A DNA stretch of 64,000 nucleotides from Entonaema liquescens (Eukaryota > Ascomycota > Sordariomycetes > Xylariales > Xylariaceae). Of this stretch, positions 47,533 to 58,059 are shown one piece after another. The first letter of the stretch is position 1. The number at the start of each line of letters is the position of its first letter. The DNA lies in contig CADCSX010000001.1 in NCBI GenBank assembly GCA_902805475.1, positions 2,170,001 through 2,234,000 of the forward strand. The letters are read 5' to 3'. A model generated the notes under the pieces. That model saw nothing but the letters and a program-made list of their open reading frames with translations, made no database searches and was not told the DNA's origin. The position numbers and the translations under genes were made by a program.

Positions 47533-47934
47533 GCAGCCGACGGAACCATTGCTGGTCCGACTTCGATTGCTGAGGCGTCCGGCTCCGAGAGCGCCAAAGC
47601 AGAAGCTCTCGATGTCGATGCTGAGGGACAGGCACGTAATAAAGAGAAGGAGAAGAATAGAGAAGTTGATAATGAGGCTCCCGTACCGGAGCAGGAGCTG
47701 TCACCATATGCCGAATCTGATGATGATCCTAATCATTCGTCCCGGCCGTTACCCAAGGGATCGAGAGGGGAAAAGCCCCGCAAAGAGGCACCGAATGGCT
47801 CCAGTTTTAAAAGCCGGTCTTCATCTGGGGCTTCGATTAAGCGTAAGGCCGCAGAGTTGGAGGTCCCTCTGACGCGATCCAGGAAGAAGAGGCTCGATGC
47901 GTCCTCGTTTTTCGAGAAGCGGTCCCAGGCGTGA
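47533..47934 (+). other. 133-codon in-phase frame directly after the stop of the Ran-binding gene
   Basis: After the TAG at 47530-47532 the same phase stays open for 133 sense codons until TGA at 47932. The translation looks like protein: charged, low-complexity sequence (EKEKNREVDNEAPVPEQ, SPYAESDDDPNH) and a basic nuclear-localisation-like end (SRKKRLDASSFFEKRSQA). It contains no ATG, so it is unlikely to be a separate gene. A change of CAG to TAG, or readthrough, would join it to the Ran-binding protein. Alternatively it is translated-looking 3' UTR. No intron with normal splice sites and length removes the stop. Confidence 0.5.
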
Positions 47935-48601
47935 GGTGTGTTCGACGAAGCGTTTAGATATGGCAAGGGAGTTTTGCATCAAGCATTTTCAGGGGAGGCA
48001 TGGGCATAGTACTCTAGAAGAGTCGTACGCTTACGAGGCATAGATGAATGACGGTGGCATGGATATCTGTCGGCGGCAATTCTGTGATAATAGAGTTCAT
48101 ACCCCTACCGTGTAAATGTCGGATCCCATTCCGTTACGCGAAATGCTCTATGGGATAGCCCATCACGGTGTTGCATTGGATTAGTCTTTGCTTGCTTTTC
48201 ATAAATAAAAACTCGTTTTAAATGCCTCCTCTTATAACGGAGGACGCAGTGTAGTGTCTGGGCCGCTATTACCCTCGAGGAGTTGCATACATTCTTTAAT
48301 ACATAGTAACATTCTATACACGTCTGCAGGCTTCATTTCTTATTATCTGTGTCTGCCCCTTTAAGCTCCTTTCGCGGTCGGGAGATGAGAATAGGTACGA
48401 TATGTAGATGTTACGTAAGATACAGCATTACGTCATATGTACCTAGGTATGCATCTATATGACCACGTGATTTCGCCCACGTTTCGCGCAATAAGAAGCG
48501 CGACTAGACGGCATCGACTACGTCAACGCGAAGCAAGCATTTCGAAGCCAGTGTTTTCTGACCAAGCACACTTGTCCCCATGCATCTTGATTACGGATGA
48601 G
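47935..48601. other. Intergenic, promoter region of HRQ1
   Basis: About 670 bp with the 3' end of the Ran-binding gene and the promoter of HRQ1. No other feature is seen. The HRQ1 frame is open upstream to 48437, but the extra residues do not look conserved. Confidence 0.45.
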
Positions 48602-51600
48602 ATGTCTGCTCTCAAGGCAGCTACGGTTTCCAATAAAGTAATTAGACGGAAGAGGAAGAGGCAAGCTTCCGAAGAAGACAAAGGGGACGATCCCTTGGAG
48701 GGTTCGGAAGAGACTCTCGAAGAACTTGGTGTTGAGAAATCGAGCAAGAATGTAGCGTCTCAACGCAAGAAGAAGGCTAATGCGGATGTCGAATGCCAAA
48801 TCGAATGGCCTCGGGTGTTTAAAGATTTAGACAAGACTCACAGAGCTCTAAACCTGGTATTTACTTTTTGTTCTACACGCAGGCATCTCGCGACGACTTT
48901 TGATACTATCAAATCAGCAGTGGAGTCCAATACGAAGAGAGAATTGACAATCGAGGATGTCGCAGCTATCGTGGCCCTGCGACCGGAAGGCATCAACTTT
49001 GCCTACGTAGATGAGGTGATGCTGCAGACCGATATCAAGGGAGCCGAGAGAGACTCTACGTTTAAGAGCGGCAGATCGAGGATCATCACAGCCCAGGGAC
49101 CGGCTCCGGATGCCTCCGTTGGCGGATTTACCGGCAGGGAGGAACTTGGGAGTCGTCATCCCGACGATTCGCCACCCAGCGGCCAAGAGGTTCTCTACTT
49201 CGAGTTTGTCGATGGGGATCTCAAAAGACAAGTCCAGAGCAAGAAGACGGGAGAGCCCGTCGATCCGAATAGGAGGCTTCGAAACGACGACCTCAAAATG
49301 CCAGTTTTCAGCCAGAAGCAGCTGACGACGCTGATCGAGAAGCGTAACCAAAAATTCACGAATGCGGCCAGCTCCTTTATAAATCGCTGCGTAGAGGAGA
49401 ACTTGGACCCGGAGGTGATGATCCGCCAAGAAGCGGAGGCCTACATTCCAGTCCCGTCCGTGTCGCGGGCTCCCACCCCGATGCCCGAGCCGAGCACTAT
49501 ACCCGCGTCGATACCGAAGGAAAGGAAGAACATTCCCGAAATCATCCGGGAACTCAAAGATAGTTCATGGTATACCGGTCAAGTCGTGCCGGATGGGCAC
49601 CGCGTATTCGACGCCCAGGATCCTGTTTTTGGGGAGCTTGATTTTCTGCTAAGCCAGGATATGGTGAACGCACTATACAATGCCAAGGGAATAACTCAGT
49701 TCTACGCGCACCAGGCCGAAGCCATCAACAACCTTCACGCCGGTCGTCACGTCGTGGTCTCAACGTCGACGAGCTCGGGGAAATCCCTCATCTACCAACT
49801 GCCCGTCCTGCACGCGCTGGAGCAAGATCCTAATACTCGAGCTATATACATCTTCCCGACGAAGGCGTTGGCTCAGGATCAGAAGAAGAGCCTGAAAGAC
49901 ATGCTCGCGTACTTTACAGAGCTGGGGAGTCCTCTCGTCGAGACGTTCGACGGGGACACTCCGATGTACGATAGGAACCAAATCCGCGACGAGGCTCGAA
50001 TCATATTTACGAACCCGGATATGCTTCACCTGACGATTCTACCCCAGGAAGATAAATGGCGAACTTTTCTTAAGCACCTACGCTATGTTGTTGGCAAGTA
50101 GCCTCACTCGGAAAAATACGTCGCGTGACTAACTCTCGAATAGTTGACGAATTGCATTACTATAACGGCTTGATGGGGTCGCATGTTGCCTTCATCATGA
50201 GACGACTTCGACGCATATGCGCCGCCGTCGGGAACCGAAAGGCCAAATTCATATCGTGTTCTGCCACCGTGGCAAATCCCCGAGAACATTTTAGGACCAT
50301 ATTTGGAATTGACGACGTACATCTGGTCGATTTCGACGGGTCGCCATCTGGGCGGAAAGAATTTCTATGTTGGAACACGCCCTATAAAGATCCAGCCGAT
50401 CCCACAAGCGGGCGCGGAAATGCCGTAGCCGAATGCGCCCGCTTGTTCTGCCAGCTTATCCTACGAGGCGTTCGCGTGATAGCGTTCTGCCGCGTGAGGA
50501 AGCAGTGCGAAGAGCTGGTGAACGCTGCTAGGAGCGAATTAGAATCGCTAGGCCGCTCGGAATGCACGGGTCGCGTCATGGGCTACCGAGGCGGATATAC
50601 CGCGCAAGACCGTCGACGGATCGAGAGCGAAATGTTCGAGGGCAAGCTCATGGGCATCGTTGCGACTACCGCTCTGGAATTGGGCGTCGATATCGGGACC
50701 TTGGACTGCGTCATCACGCTAGGATTCCCGTACACTATCGCAAATCTGAGGCAGCAGAGCGGGAGAGCCGGTAGGAGAAATAAGGACTCCCTGTCCGTGC
50801 TCGTAGGGGATTGCTTTCCAACCGACCAGCATTACATGCAGAACCCTGACGAGCTCTTCACCAAGCCAAACTGCGAGCTCCAGGTTGATCTGAGCAACAT
50901 GCTCGTCTTAGAGGGCCACATCCAGTGCGCGGCATATGAGATGCCCATCAAGCCCGCTGATGACGCCATCTACTTTTCGAAAGACCTGGCGAAGATTGCG
51001 GAAGAGCGTCTCGTCAAAGACGAACTCGGGTACTACCATTGCCACGACAGGTTCAGACCTATGCCGTCTAGATATGTGGCGATTAGAGACACCGAAGACG
51101 ATCACTTCGCGATAGTCGATATATCGCACGGGAAGAACGTGGTACTCGAGGAGTTAGAAGCGTCGAGGGCCTTCTTTACTATATACGACGGCGCAATCTT
51201 TTTACATCAGGGCAACTCGTACCTGGTGCGTGATTTCCAACCGGACAGAAAAATCGCCAAGGTAGAAAAGGTCAAGGTGGAATGGACCACTCAGCAGCGA
51301 GACTTTACCGACGTGGATCCCGTGGAGACGGAGGCCACGCGAAAAATCCCGGGCTCGCCCTCCCGCGCCTTTCACGGCTCGATACGCATCACGCAGAACG
51401 TCTTTGGCTACTTCAAAGTCGATAAGAAGCGCCGCATCCTCGACGCCGTGCAGGTGGACAACCCTCCCATTATCAGGCATAGCAAAGGCATGTGGCTCGA
51501 CGTCCCGAAGCGCGCCCTGGAGATCCTCGTCGACCGTCGTCTCCACGTGGCGGGAGCTATCCACGCCGCCGAGCACGCCATCATGAGCCTGATGCCCAAC

Positions 51601-52071
51601 TTCGTCATTAGCATGCCAGGCGACGTCCGGACGGAATGCAAATCGGGGTTGAAGGAGTTCGCGCGCAAGGAAACTTCGCGGAAGAGGCCCGCTCGGTTGA
51701 CGTTCTACGACGCGAAGGGTGGCGCGAACGGGGCCGGCATCAGCACCAAAGCTTTCGAGTTTATCGACCTGCTCCTCGTCCGGGCCCTAGAGCGGGTCCA
51801 GCACTGCCATTGTCAGACGGGGTGTCCGGAGTGCGTCTGCTCGGAGTTCTGCAAGGAGGCTAACGAGGTCATGAGCAAGGCCGGAAGCGCGGTCATCATC
51901 AAGGCGCTATTGAATATGGAGATCGACGTCGAGGATCTGCCTATGGGGCCGGAGGATTTGAGCCCAGTTGGTATCGAGACGGTGGTGTTGGCTAAGCCGG
52001 TGCCGTCGAGATTCGATTTTAAGGAGATTAAGATAGAGGAGGACGATCGGGATATCATTGTTGTAGATTAG
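48602..52071 (+). CDS. HRQ1: ATP-dependent 3'-5' DNA helicase Hrq1 (RecQ4-like)
   Basis: Hrq1 is a RecQ4-related helicase acting in interstrand crosslink repair and telomere maintenance in the nucleus. Two exons, 48602-50093 and 50144-52071, encode 1,139 residues. Helicase motifs are: Q-like FYAHQAEAINNL; Walker A TSTSSGKSLIYQLP; motif Ia FPTKALAQDQ; Walker B VVDELHYY, split by the intron; motif III SCSATVANP; motif V TTALELGVDIG; and motif VI QQSGRAGRR. The C-terminal DUF1998 region carries a four-cysteine zinc site (CHCQTGCPECVCSEFC). The intron uses a GC donor (GCAAGT) with a normal TAG acceptor, and only this keeps VVDELH. An N-terminal basic RRKRKR stretch may be a nuclear signal. The start at MSALKAATVSNKV was chosen over an upstream ATG at 48437 because the added 55 residues look like leader. 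Confidence 0.94.
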
Positions 52072-52487
52072 GTCGACGAAGCGTAATGTGTATTATTCTA
52101 TATGGTCTACCTCGTTTACCTGTTTGGTTTCTGAAATCGAGAAATGCTACTACTATTATAAAGCGACGGAGAGGAACCAAGGATATAGCAATCACTAGAT
52201 AAAACATTCGTACAATCGTCCTCATCTCGTGCGTAAATAGGCGTCCGCGCATAGGATCCTTAGGCATCAGGAACCAAACCACCTGACTTGGTATACGTTC
52301 TGCCACAAATGTTCTATCACATGTACACCACCTGACCGGATCGGAGAGCCCGTCGCCCGATCGTCCAACCCTCAATCCGTCATTGCTTTGGGCCTTCCAA
52401 GCTTCCCGACTGCATATGTCTCCTACCTTCTAAGGACTAGTCTTCCGACTACAAGCTGCGATAGTTCAGACACCGACACGAATCTAA
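52072..52487. other. Intergenic region between HRQ1 and a decayed gene
   Basis: The 3' end of HRQ1 and the presumed promoter of the following pseudogene. Nothing else is recognised. Confidence 0.45.
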
Positions 52488-53489
52488 ATGACGCCCTATA
52501 CCTTTCTTATTCTCTTGTCTCATTTCCTAACATTTGCTACGCCTTGCATCAAATCGCGCCAGAATCGCCAAACGACAAGGCATCTACCTTCGCAAGCAGC
52601 CCTATTCCCGAAACACGGAACCGATCTACCACGATCACTATTCTACTCCTCTGGAAGCGAGACGATGTCGACGAATGAAACTACGACAATTCTGAAAACC
52701 GACTCGCTGCCGTAGGCGCCGCTAAGAATACCCCTTTACCAGTTTCGAAGTACAGACTACCGGTTAGAAGCTTTGCCCTTTAGGTATCCTTACGAAATTC
52801 TTGCATTCGTCACTTACGAGAAGCTGCTAATAAGACTATGGCAGTACTACACCTTTCCGCATCCGAACTCCCTTTTCGCTGTCTTCAACGCAATAGCCGT
52901 ATAACAAGCCTTCCAGCGCAGAACTTCGTACCTCACGCACCCGAGCAAGGATCGTCCGCGCTGGGGCGGCCTTGAAAACTTGTACTCTGTGGTATGAATA
53001 TCCTCCCCTGTTTTGATTATCTCTTGTTATATTATTCCCTGCGAAACCATTCTATACTCTTGGATATCCTGCTGATGTAATTACTATTCCAGCGCCTCCC
53101 AGATTACCACGCGGACCACGAAGACCTAGGCCGCGCACACGACGAATTGTTCGTATTCCGCATCAACCCGACCTCGCTAAGTGAGTGGCCTGGCTTACCC
53201 GATGGCCTCGTCTCCGGCCCTCTAGGCGACTACTGCATGGTGTTCAACGAACAAGGGATTCATATAACTCTATAATGAGAATACGACGTATGCTCTACCT
53301 AGAATAAATAGCTCAGCCCGGCCCATTCTCTATGCGGACTCGCTTGGGGTCTCTAAGCTTGAAGTCAAAGAATATGAGAGACACAGGTGTTTCTTCCTGA
53401 CTAGAGGTTCTGTACGCGTAGCTCGTGGCTTGGATTTGGACTGGGGTGACTCCTGGAGCGGACAGGTTGCGTGTCAACTAGGTGGCTAA
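52488..53489 (+). pseudogene. Decayed gene for a predicted secreted protein of unknown family
   Basis: The reading begins with a plausible signal peptide (MTPYTFLILLSHFLTFATP) and stays in one phase through two internal stops: TAG at 52713 and TAA at 52902. Flanking codons read like protein on both sides (YPYEILAFVTYEKLLIRLW, then SYLTHPSKDRPRWGG). A 101-bp intron (52992-53092, GTATGA to TTCCAG) joins to LPDYHADHEDLGRAHDELF and GPLGDYCMVFNEQG. Near 53265 a further one-base shift opens into NENTTYALPRINSSARP and DLDWGDSWSGQVACQLGG before the stop at 53487. Both stops are one C-to-T change from glutamine codons in CpA context, as RIP would make. I do not recognise the family. An assembly error cannot explain two clean nonsense codons easily. 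Confidence 0.6.
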
Positions 53490-54144
53490 ACGCATTCAAC
53501 TGTAGATCGTCATTCGATTATAAGAGGTTCTAATGGAGCCATGGGTTATCTACACTATATTGATAAACTATATGAGATCTAACGAGCGGAGATCCATATA
53601 ATGACAAATCCTCGATATCCCTTAACGATTCAAGCCATACCAGGCGATTCCCTCTTCCAGTACCCTTCGCCTACAAATAGATACTTCACCTAATCGGCTG
53701 AGCGCCTATCTAGGATACAGAACGTTGGAAATTATCAGGTTCTTGATGAATTTGTGTCTTAGCAAAGGAATATAGTCCTCAAATATTACTGACATGACTA
53801 CCTATACTAGGTATAGTGCTGTTGGTTCCAAGTCTAAATTAGGTATCAATCCTATAATATATCTCACTCATTCATAGATTCTATAGACTATAATCTACTG
53901 GTTAAAGGCTTTCTAATCTCCAATATTAGCATTCCTGAATACCTATCTTACACATCTTTTTTCTATAGGTATACTCTAAGATAACTGTATAGACATTTTC
54001 TATTATGTTAACGTATCTATACTATCAAGTTACCAAACTGTAGGTAGGTCCTAAGCTTCATGACCTCGTCTCTTTTTCGGTCAATGCCTATGTTCGCCAC
54101 ATAGGTAGTAGTTACGAGCCTAGAATCAATGGTACCTACCTACC
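53490..54144. other. Intergenic, AT-leaning, nothing recognised
   Basis: About 650 bp downstream of the decayed secreted-protein gene. No exon or repeat array is clear; TACCTACC/TAGGTAGG motifs start at the right end. Confidence 0.4.
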
Positions 54145-54487
54145 TTACCTACCTAAGTTATCTACGAGGGTACATATGTAATACAATCTGCTACGTAAGT
54201 CGGTCACATTCTTGTGATGAATTCCTTCAGCCAAAGTTCGCACCGTTCCAACGTTGTCATTGATTGCTGTCATGGTTTCATTTAATGTATTCCATCCGTG
54301 GGACATTTCTCCCATGAGTATTTCCATAGCCAGGAGTTTGCTCTCCTGATCAGCTCGAAGTTCATACATGATTTGTATGATGTCTTCTTGGGTGATATTG
54401 GCTCCGTCTTGGTCGTCTTCGAAGTTGTCTGCTTCGCTATTCTCAACAGGATCGTTATCGTTGTCCTCGGTGACTTCTTCTGCCTCG
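54145..54487 (-). CDS. Orphan 3' exon of an unrecognised gene (or gene fragment)
   Basis: An acceptor-like CCTACAG precedes an open stretch of 114 codons ending in TAG. The translation looks like protein: an acidic start (EAEEVTEDNDNDPVENSEAD) and a helical segment (IIQIMYELRADQESKLLAM, then NETMTAINDNVGTVRTLAE). An internal Met at 54369 could also start a 74-residue product. I found no upstream exon: the sequence before it is TAGGTAC repeat. It may be a truncated gene or part of one whose 5' end was lost. The family is unknown. Confidence 0.3.
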
Positions 54488-55462
54488 CTGTAGGTACATA
54501 CATAGGTACATAGGTAGGTACCTACCCAGAGTTTCGGGGACTACATGTAGGTACATAGGTAGGTGTATTGGAAGTTACCTAGGTATGTATGTATTTCCTT
54601 CCTTATTTATTTCCACTGAGCCCCAGATCCGAATGTACAAGCACAAGAAGACCTTCCAACCCCAAATCGGGGTTGAGGATGCCTACCCAGATACGATACA
54701 ATGGGAAAGTGCAGGTCCAAGCTCGTGCAGCAGGTAAGGCTCTACAAGTTACGGTTGCTATGGAAGGCGGTTGTCATTGAGGGCGGTTGTCTACCTACGG
54801 TATCCAACTAGGTCTATAGGCATAGGTACCTACCTGCCTAGCAACTACCTTCAACAGGTAGTTGCGCATAGGTGGCTGCCTGGCAACCATATCTCTACAC
54901 CGCTAAGTTTCCATGCGGCAGAATGGCAAGAGCTACATATAAATATCTCCGTCCTAGGCTGCCACATTCACAATTCCTAACTTTCCACTTTCAACCATCA
55001 ACCCTCAACCCTCAATCTTCCATCTTCCATCTTCCATCTTCAACCTTCAACCTTCAGTCTTCAACCTTCAGTCTTCAACCTTCAGTCTTCAGTCTTCAGT
55101 CTTCAGTCTTAACAACTTATACTTATTTCCATTTCATCCTGCACAGTTTATAACCTATTTAGGTACAGGCTGCTGCACACAATGATAACAACATATGTTC
55201 ACTTCCACTTCAACTCTTCAACTTCAAACTCTGCTACAGGCTACAAGATACAACAGTAACAACAACTCTATTTACTGTTACCCTTATCATACCTCCCTCT
55301 ATTTAACCTGTCGCCTAACGCGGAACCTATTGTCTTCTTCTATCAATTAATTATACCTTCAACTATCCTTCGCGCATTCTATTTACTATTCACTATTGAG
55401 CTGCCTGCACACCAACCAAACATTGTGCTATCTATTCATTTTACAACTTCAACTTCTCAGAA
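54488..55462. other. Repeat-rich intergenic region
   Basis: Low-complexity sequence: a cluster of TACCTACC/TAGGTAC motifs on the left and a long pyrimidine-rich minisatellite on the right. No gene is supported. Confidence 0.5.
54978..55109. repeat. Pyrimidine-rich degenerate minisatellite
   Basis: Imperfect tandem units such as CTTCCAT, CTTCAAC and CTTCAGT follow one another for about 130 bp (for example three CTTCCAT units, then alternating CTTCAAC/CTTCAGT, ending in four CTTCAGT). One strand is almost free of guanine. Confidence 0.85.
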
Positions 55463-57163
55463 GTGCCGAGCTTTGTTAAGTTGGAGCACTCTGCAACCTA
55501 CAAGCAGACCCTACCAACAAAGACATCGAATAATCTCGCGGGACAATACCATCGCTCGCTAACCAAGATCGATGACGGGCTAAACTTTTTCTTTATGAAT
55601 ATGAGCGGCCGTGTTAAGTACGACGGTTGGCGTCGATTTGTGCAGAAGTTTAACGAAATAGATTTGCACCAACTTATCGCTGTGTCCGAGGGCATGGCGT
55701 GGGAGGTCAGAGGACCATGGGTAAAGAACAATATGTACGCGACGGCCGCGTCGGTGGCCTCGGTTCCTTACAATGCAGCTATGCTGAAGGGACTCCTTTA
55801 TAACACTCATCTCGACAATTGCGACTGCGCGGTGCTTGCCGCTAGGTATATCCTACACATTAAGCTTGAACGCCGAACACTGGGGAAATAGAATCTCAAA
55901 TGCCTTGCTACTATCAATTGATAGCAAGGGCCTGGAGCCAGCAATAATGGGAAAGGTCCGAAGCGGCCTTTATAGCAGTGATGACACTGGCCAGTGTCGC
56001 TCCTCTGCAGGGTTCGCAGAAGTTCGGCAACGGAGGGAAGTACCTCACAACTTCTAAATGGTCTGCGAGTCTGAAAATAATACTATCAGACCAAGAAGAA
56101 GGAAGCCAGTCGGAGAAGCTTGTCATAGTGGAAAAGCTAAGGAGTATAGCGGGTATCCAGTGTTACGTCTTGGATCAGAGCCTGGTACTTGTGGAGGAGG
56201 AGGATAGGTCTGTTTTAATAGTGGATCTAAAGCGGCGGTCCATCCAGATGGTAGAAGCTGACGTCGCAGCTGAATGCAGGGAGGGAATGTTGGGCGATTC
56301 TAGGTGTGTTATCCCCTCGCCAAACAAAGGTTTATTTCAAGATATCATACTATTCGAGGAGGACCCTAGGCTTAGGGTGTGGTGGAACAAGAACGTTGCA
56401 CCCACAAGATGGTAGCAAGTAGGTTTGGTGCCAATAGGATATTACCTACTGGAGAAGCTGTTGCGGACGGCAAAGTCACGGGGAAGGTATAACGGTCTTT
56501 GGTACAAAGGCACTGAGAGGCAATACGTATCAATAGCATCTCTCATGTATCTATGGTTGCTCGAATGATGTGCTCTTCAAGGGCGGCCCCTTCTGGACAT
56601 TTACTACTGTAGCTACCTATCCATGGAGACGCTTTGCTTCTCTCTTCTCAATTGATCAAGTTCATACAATACGAAGAGTCTCACAGACGTTTAGGATGTC
56701 TGCAATGTTAGATACTCTTGTTAAGCGTCTGGCAAGAATTAGAATTGGTTTGGCTGTTTCTGTGCGATCTCATTCGTGCTGGCCTTCCACACCCGAACTT
56801 CGTGGACCTTTTCGCCGATGTCATTATTCAGCTCTCCGTACGGCATATAGCCGGCGAGCCTAGGTAGCCATGATATTGCCTGGGTTCACATTTTACATAG
56901 CAAAATTCAAAATGACATGTTTGAGCTAATTTGACGTCGGTTCCAACGCGATATTGGAACTAGTTATCTTAAGCTCGACGAACTGTGGGGGCAAGGGTTT
57001 GCAAGCTCCCAAGAAACGCCCATTAGCCTCCATATTTTCTATTCCGGCGATACAGCACGTTTATTACGTAGTTTAAGTTCCAAATATGGTGCTATTCGAT
57101 CTTTAATGAAAATTCCTTATATATGCTGTCAGTCCTGCTCTTCCGCTTGGGAGTTAAATTGAT
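55463..57163 (+). pseudogene. Heavily decayed large gene of unknown family
   Basis: Protein-like segments follow one another in different frames. First comes GRVKYDGWRRFVQKFNEID up to ARYILHIKLERRTLG. After a GGGG run at 55882 there is MPCYYQLIARAWSQQ, a TAA at 55945, and MTLASVAPLQGSQKFG to FEEDPRLRVWWNKNVAP. After a CCC near 56401 comes FGANRILPTGEAVADGKVTG. After a GGGG near 56480 comes GITVFGTKALRGNTYQ, a TAG at 56534, and DVLFKGGPFWTFTTVATYPW. Later, beyond a TGA at 56932, there is ISLHIFYSGDTARLLRSLSS with YICCQSCSSAWEL. The shifts all need one extra base at C/G runs, and the stops fit C-to-T change. The number of lesions makes a functional gene very unlikely. I cannot name the family. 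The first exon is not found, and GTG at 55463 is just the first sense codon of the open stretch after a likely acceptor. Confidence 0.5.
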
Positions 57164-58059
57164 TGTTTCGTACTCCTCCACTGTTGAGTCATCTCTCTTC
57201 CTTTTTTGTTCCTTTCTGCGTGACAGGCGCGTGTCAGGGGGCTGGTGCGAACATCAGAGCCGCTGTACGATGGTGTGTATCCTTTCTGGGGGTTGTAGAC
57301 GATACTCCGGGCCACACTACTGCTTCTATGGACTTGGCAACCTAAGTTGGATGGGCAAATATATGCACGACGATGTTTCTATCCCTAATAGGTTGTCTCA
57401 TTTCCTCTACTAGTGAAGTGCTAGCTTGAAGTGTATGCATTGCGTGTCTGTTATCTAGCAAGTAATCAGGAACCAGCATGTTATGTTTGGTAATGCCCCC
57501 GTAGGTAGGTAGTTATCATCTTAATTACTAAGTGAGTTAAGAGATAGGCCTTACAGCCTTGCGAATTCACACAAGGGCGGCGTCTCGAGCGGCGGATGTG
57601 TTCGACTCGCTGGAAGGATTGCCCGGAAGCTTGAAATCCATTTATGTGTATGGGTCTATGAATTGAGGGACTATAGAGTTCAGGAGATCGTACGGTAAGA
57701 AGTATACTAAAAGTTGAGGAGACGCCTCGGTCAAGTACCCTAGAAAATCGGAATGGGGGGCACGGTCGTCTGCGAAAAAGTTACAGTATATTTTCTGGTC
57801 GTAGAGTTAAGCCACCTGGACAAACCTAGATGGATGGGAATAGGGCATGAGCTCGGGGGAGGTGGTTATATGGAAGAGCCTCATAAAATATAAGAGGAAG
57901 TGACTCAGGCTTATGATTAGTTTCTTCCTCCCGCTAGGTCCATCGTTCTGGGGGTACCTAAGTCACCAGGTGCCACCATACATACGTAGTGTCAGAGATG
58001 AGCCCGTGAGTAAGGTTATACGTAGAATGAATATAAGAAGTAACAACATAGCTATTATA
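57164..58059. other. Left flank of AT island 2, nothing recognised
   Basis: Composition is still normal here. Short frames exist, but I see no motif. The sequence passes into the AT island abruptly near 58060, without terminal repeats that I can recognise. Confidence 0.4.

Noticed and set aside
47513..47534. A 20-nt intron removing the TAG of the Ran-binding gene
   Set aside because: GTGAGC and TTTAG flank it, but 20 nt is far below the minimum intron size and its removal would break the downstream phase.
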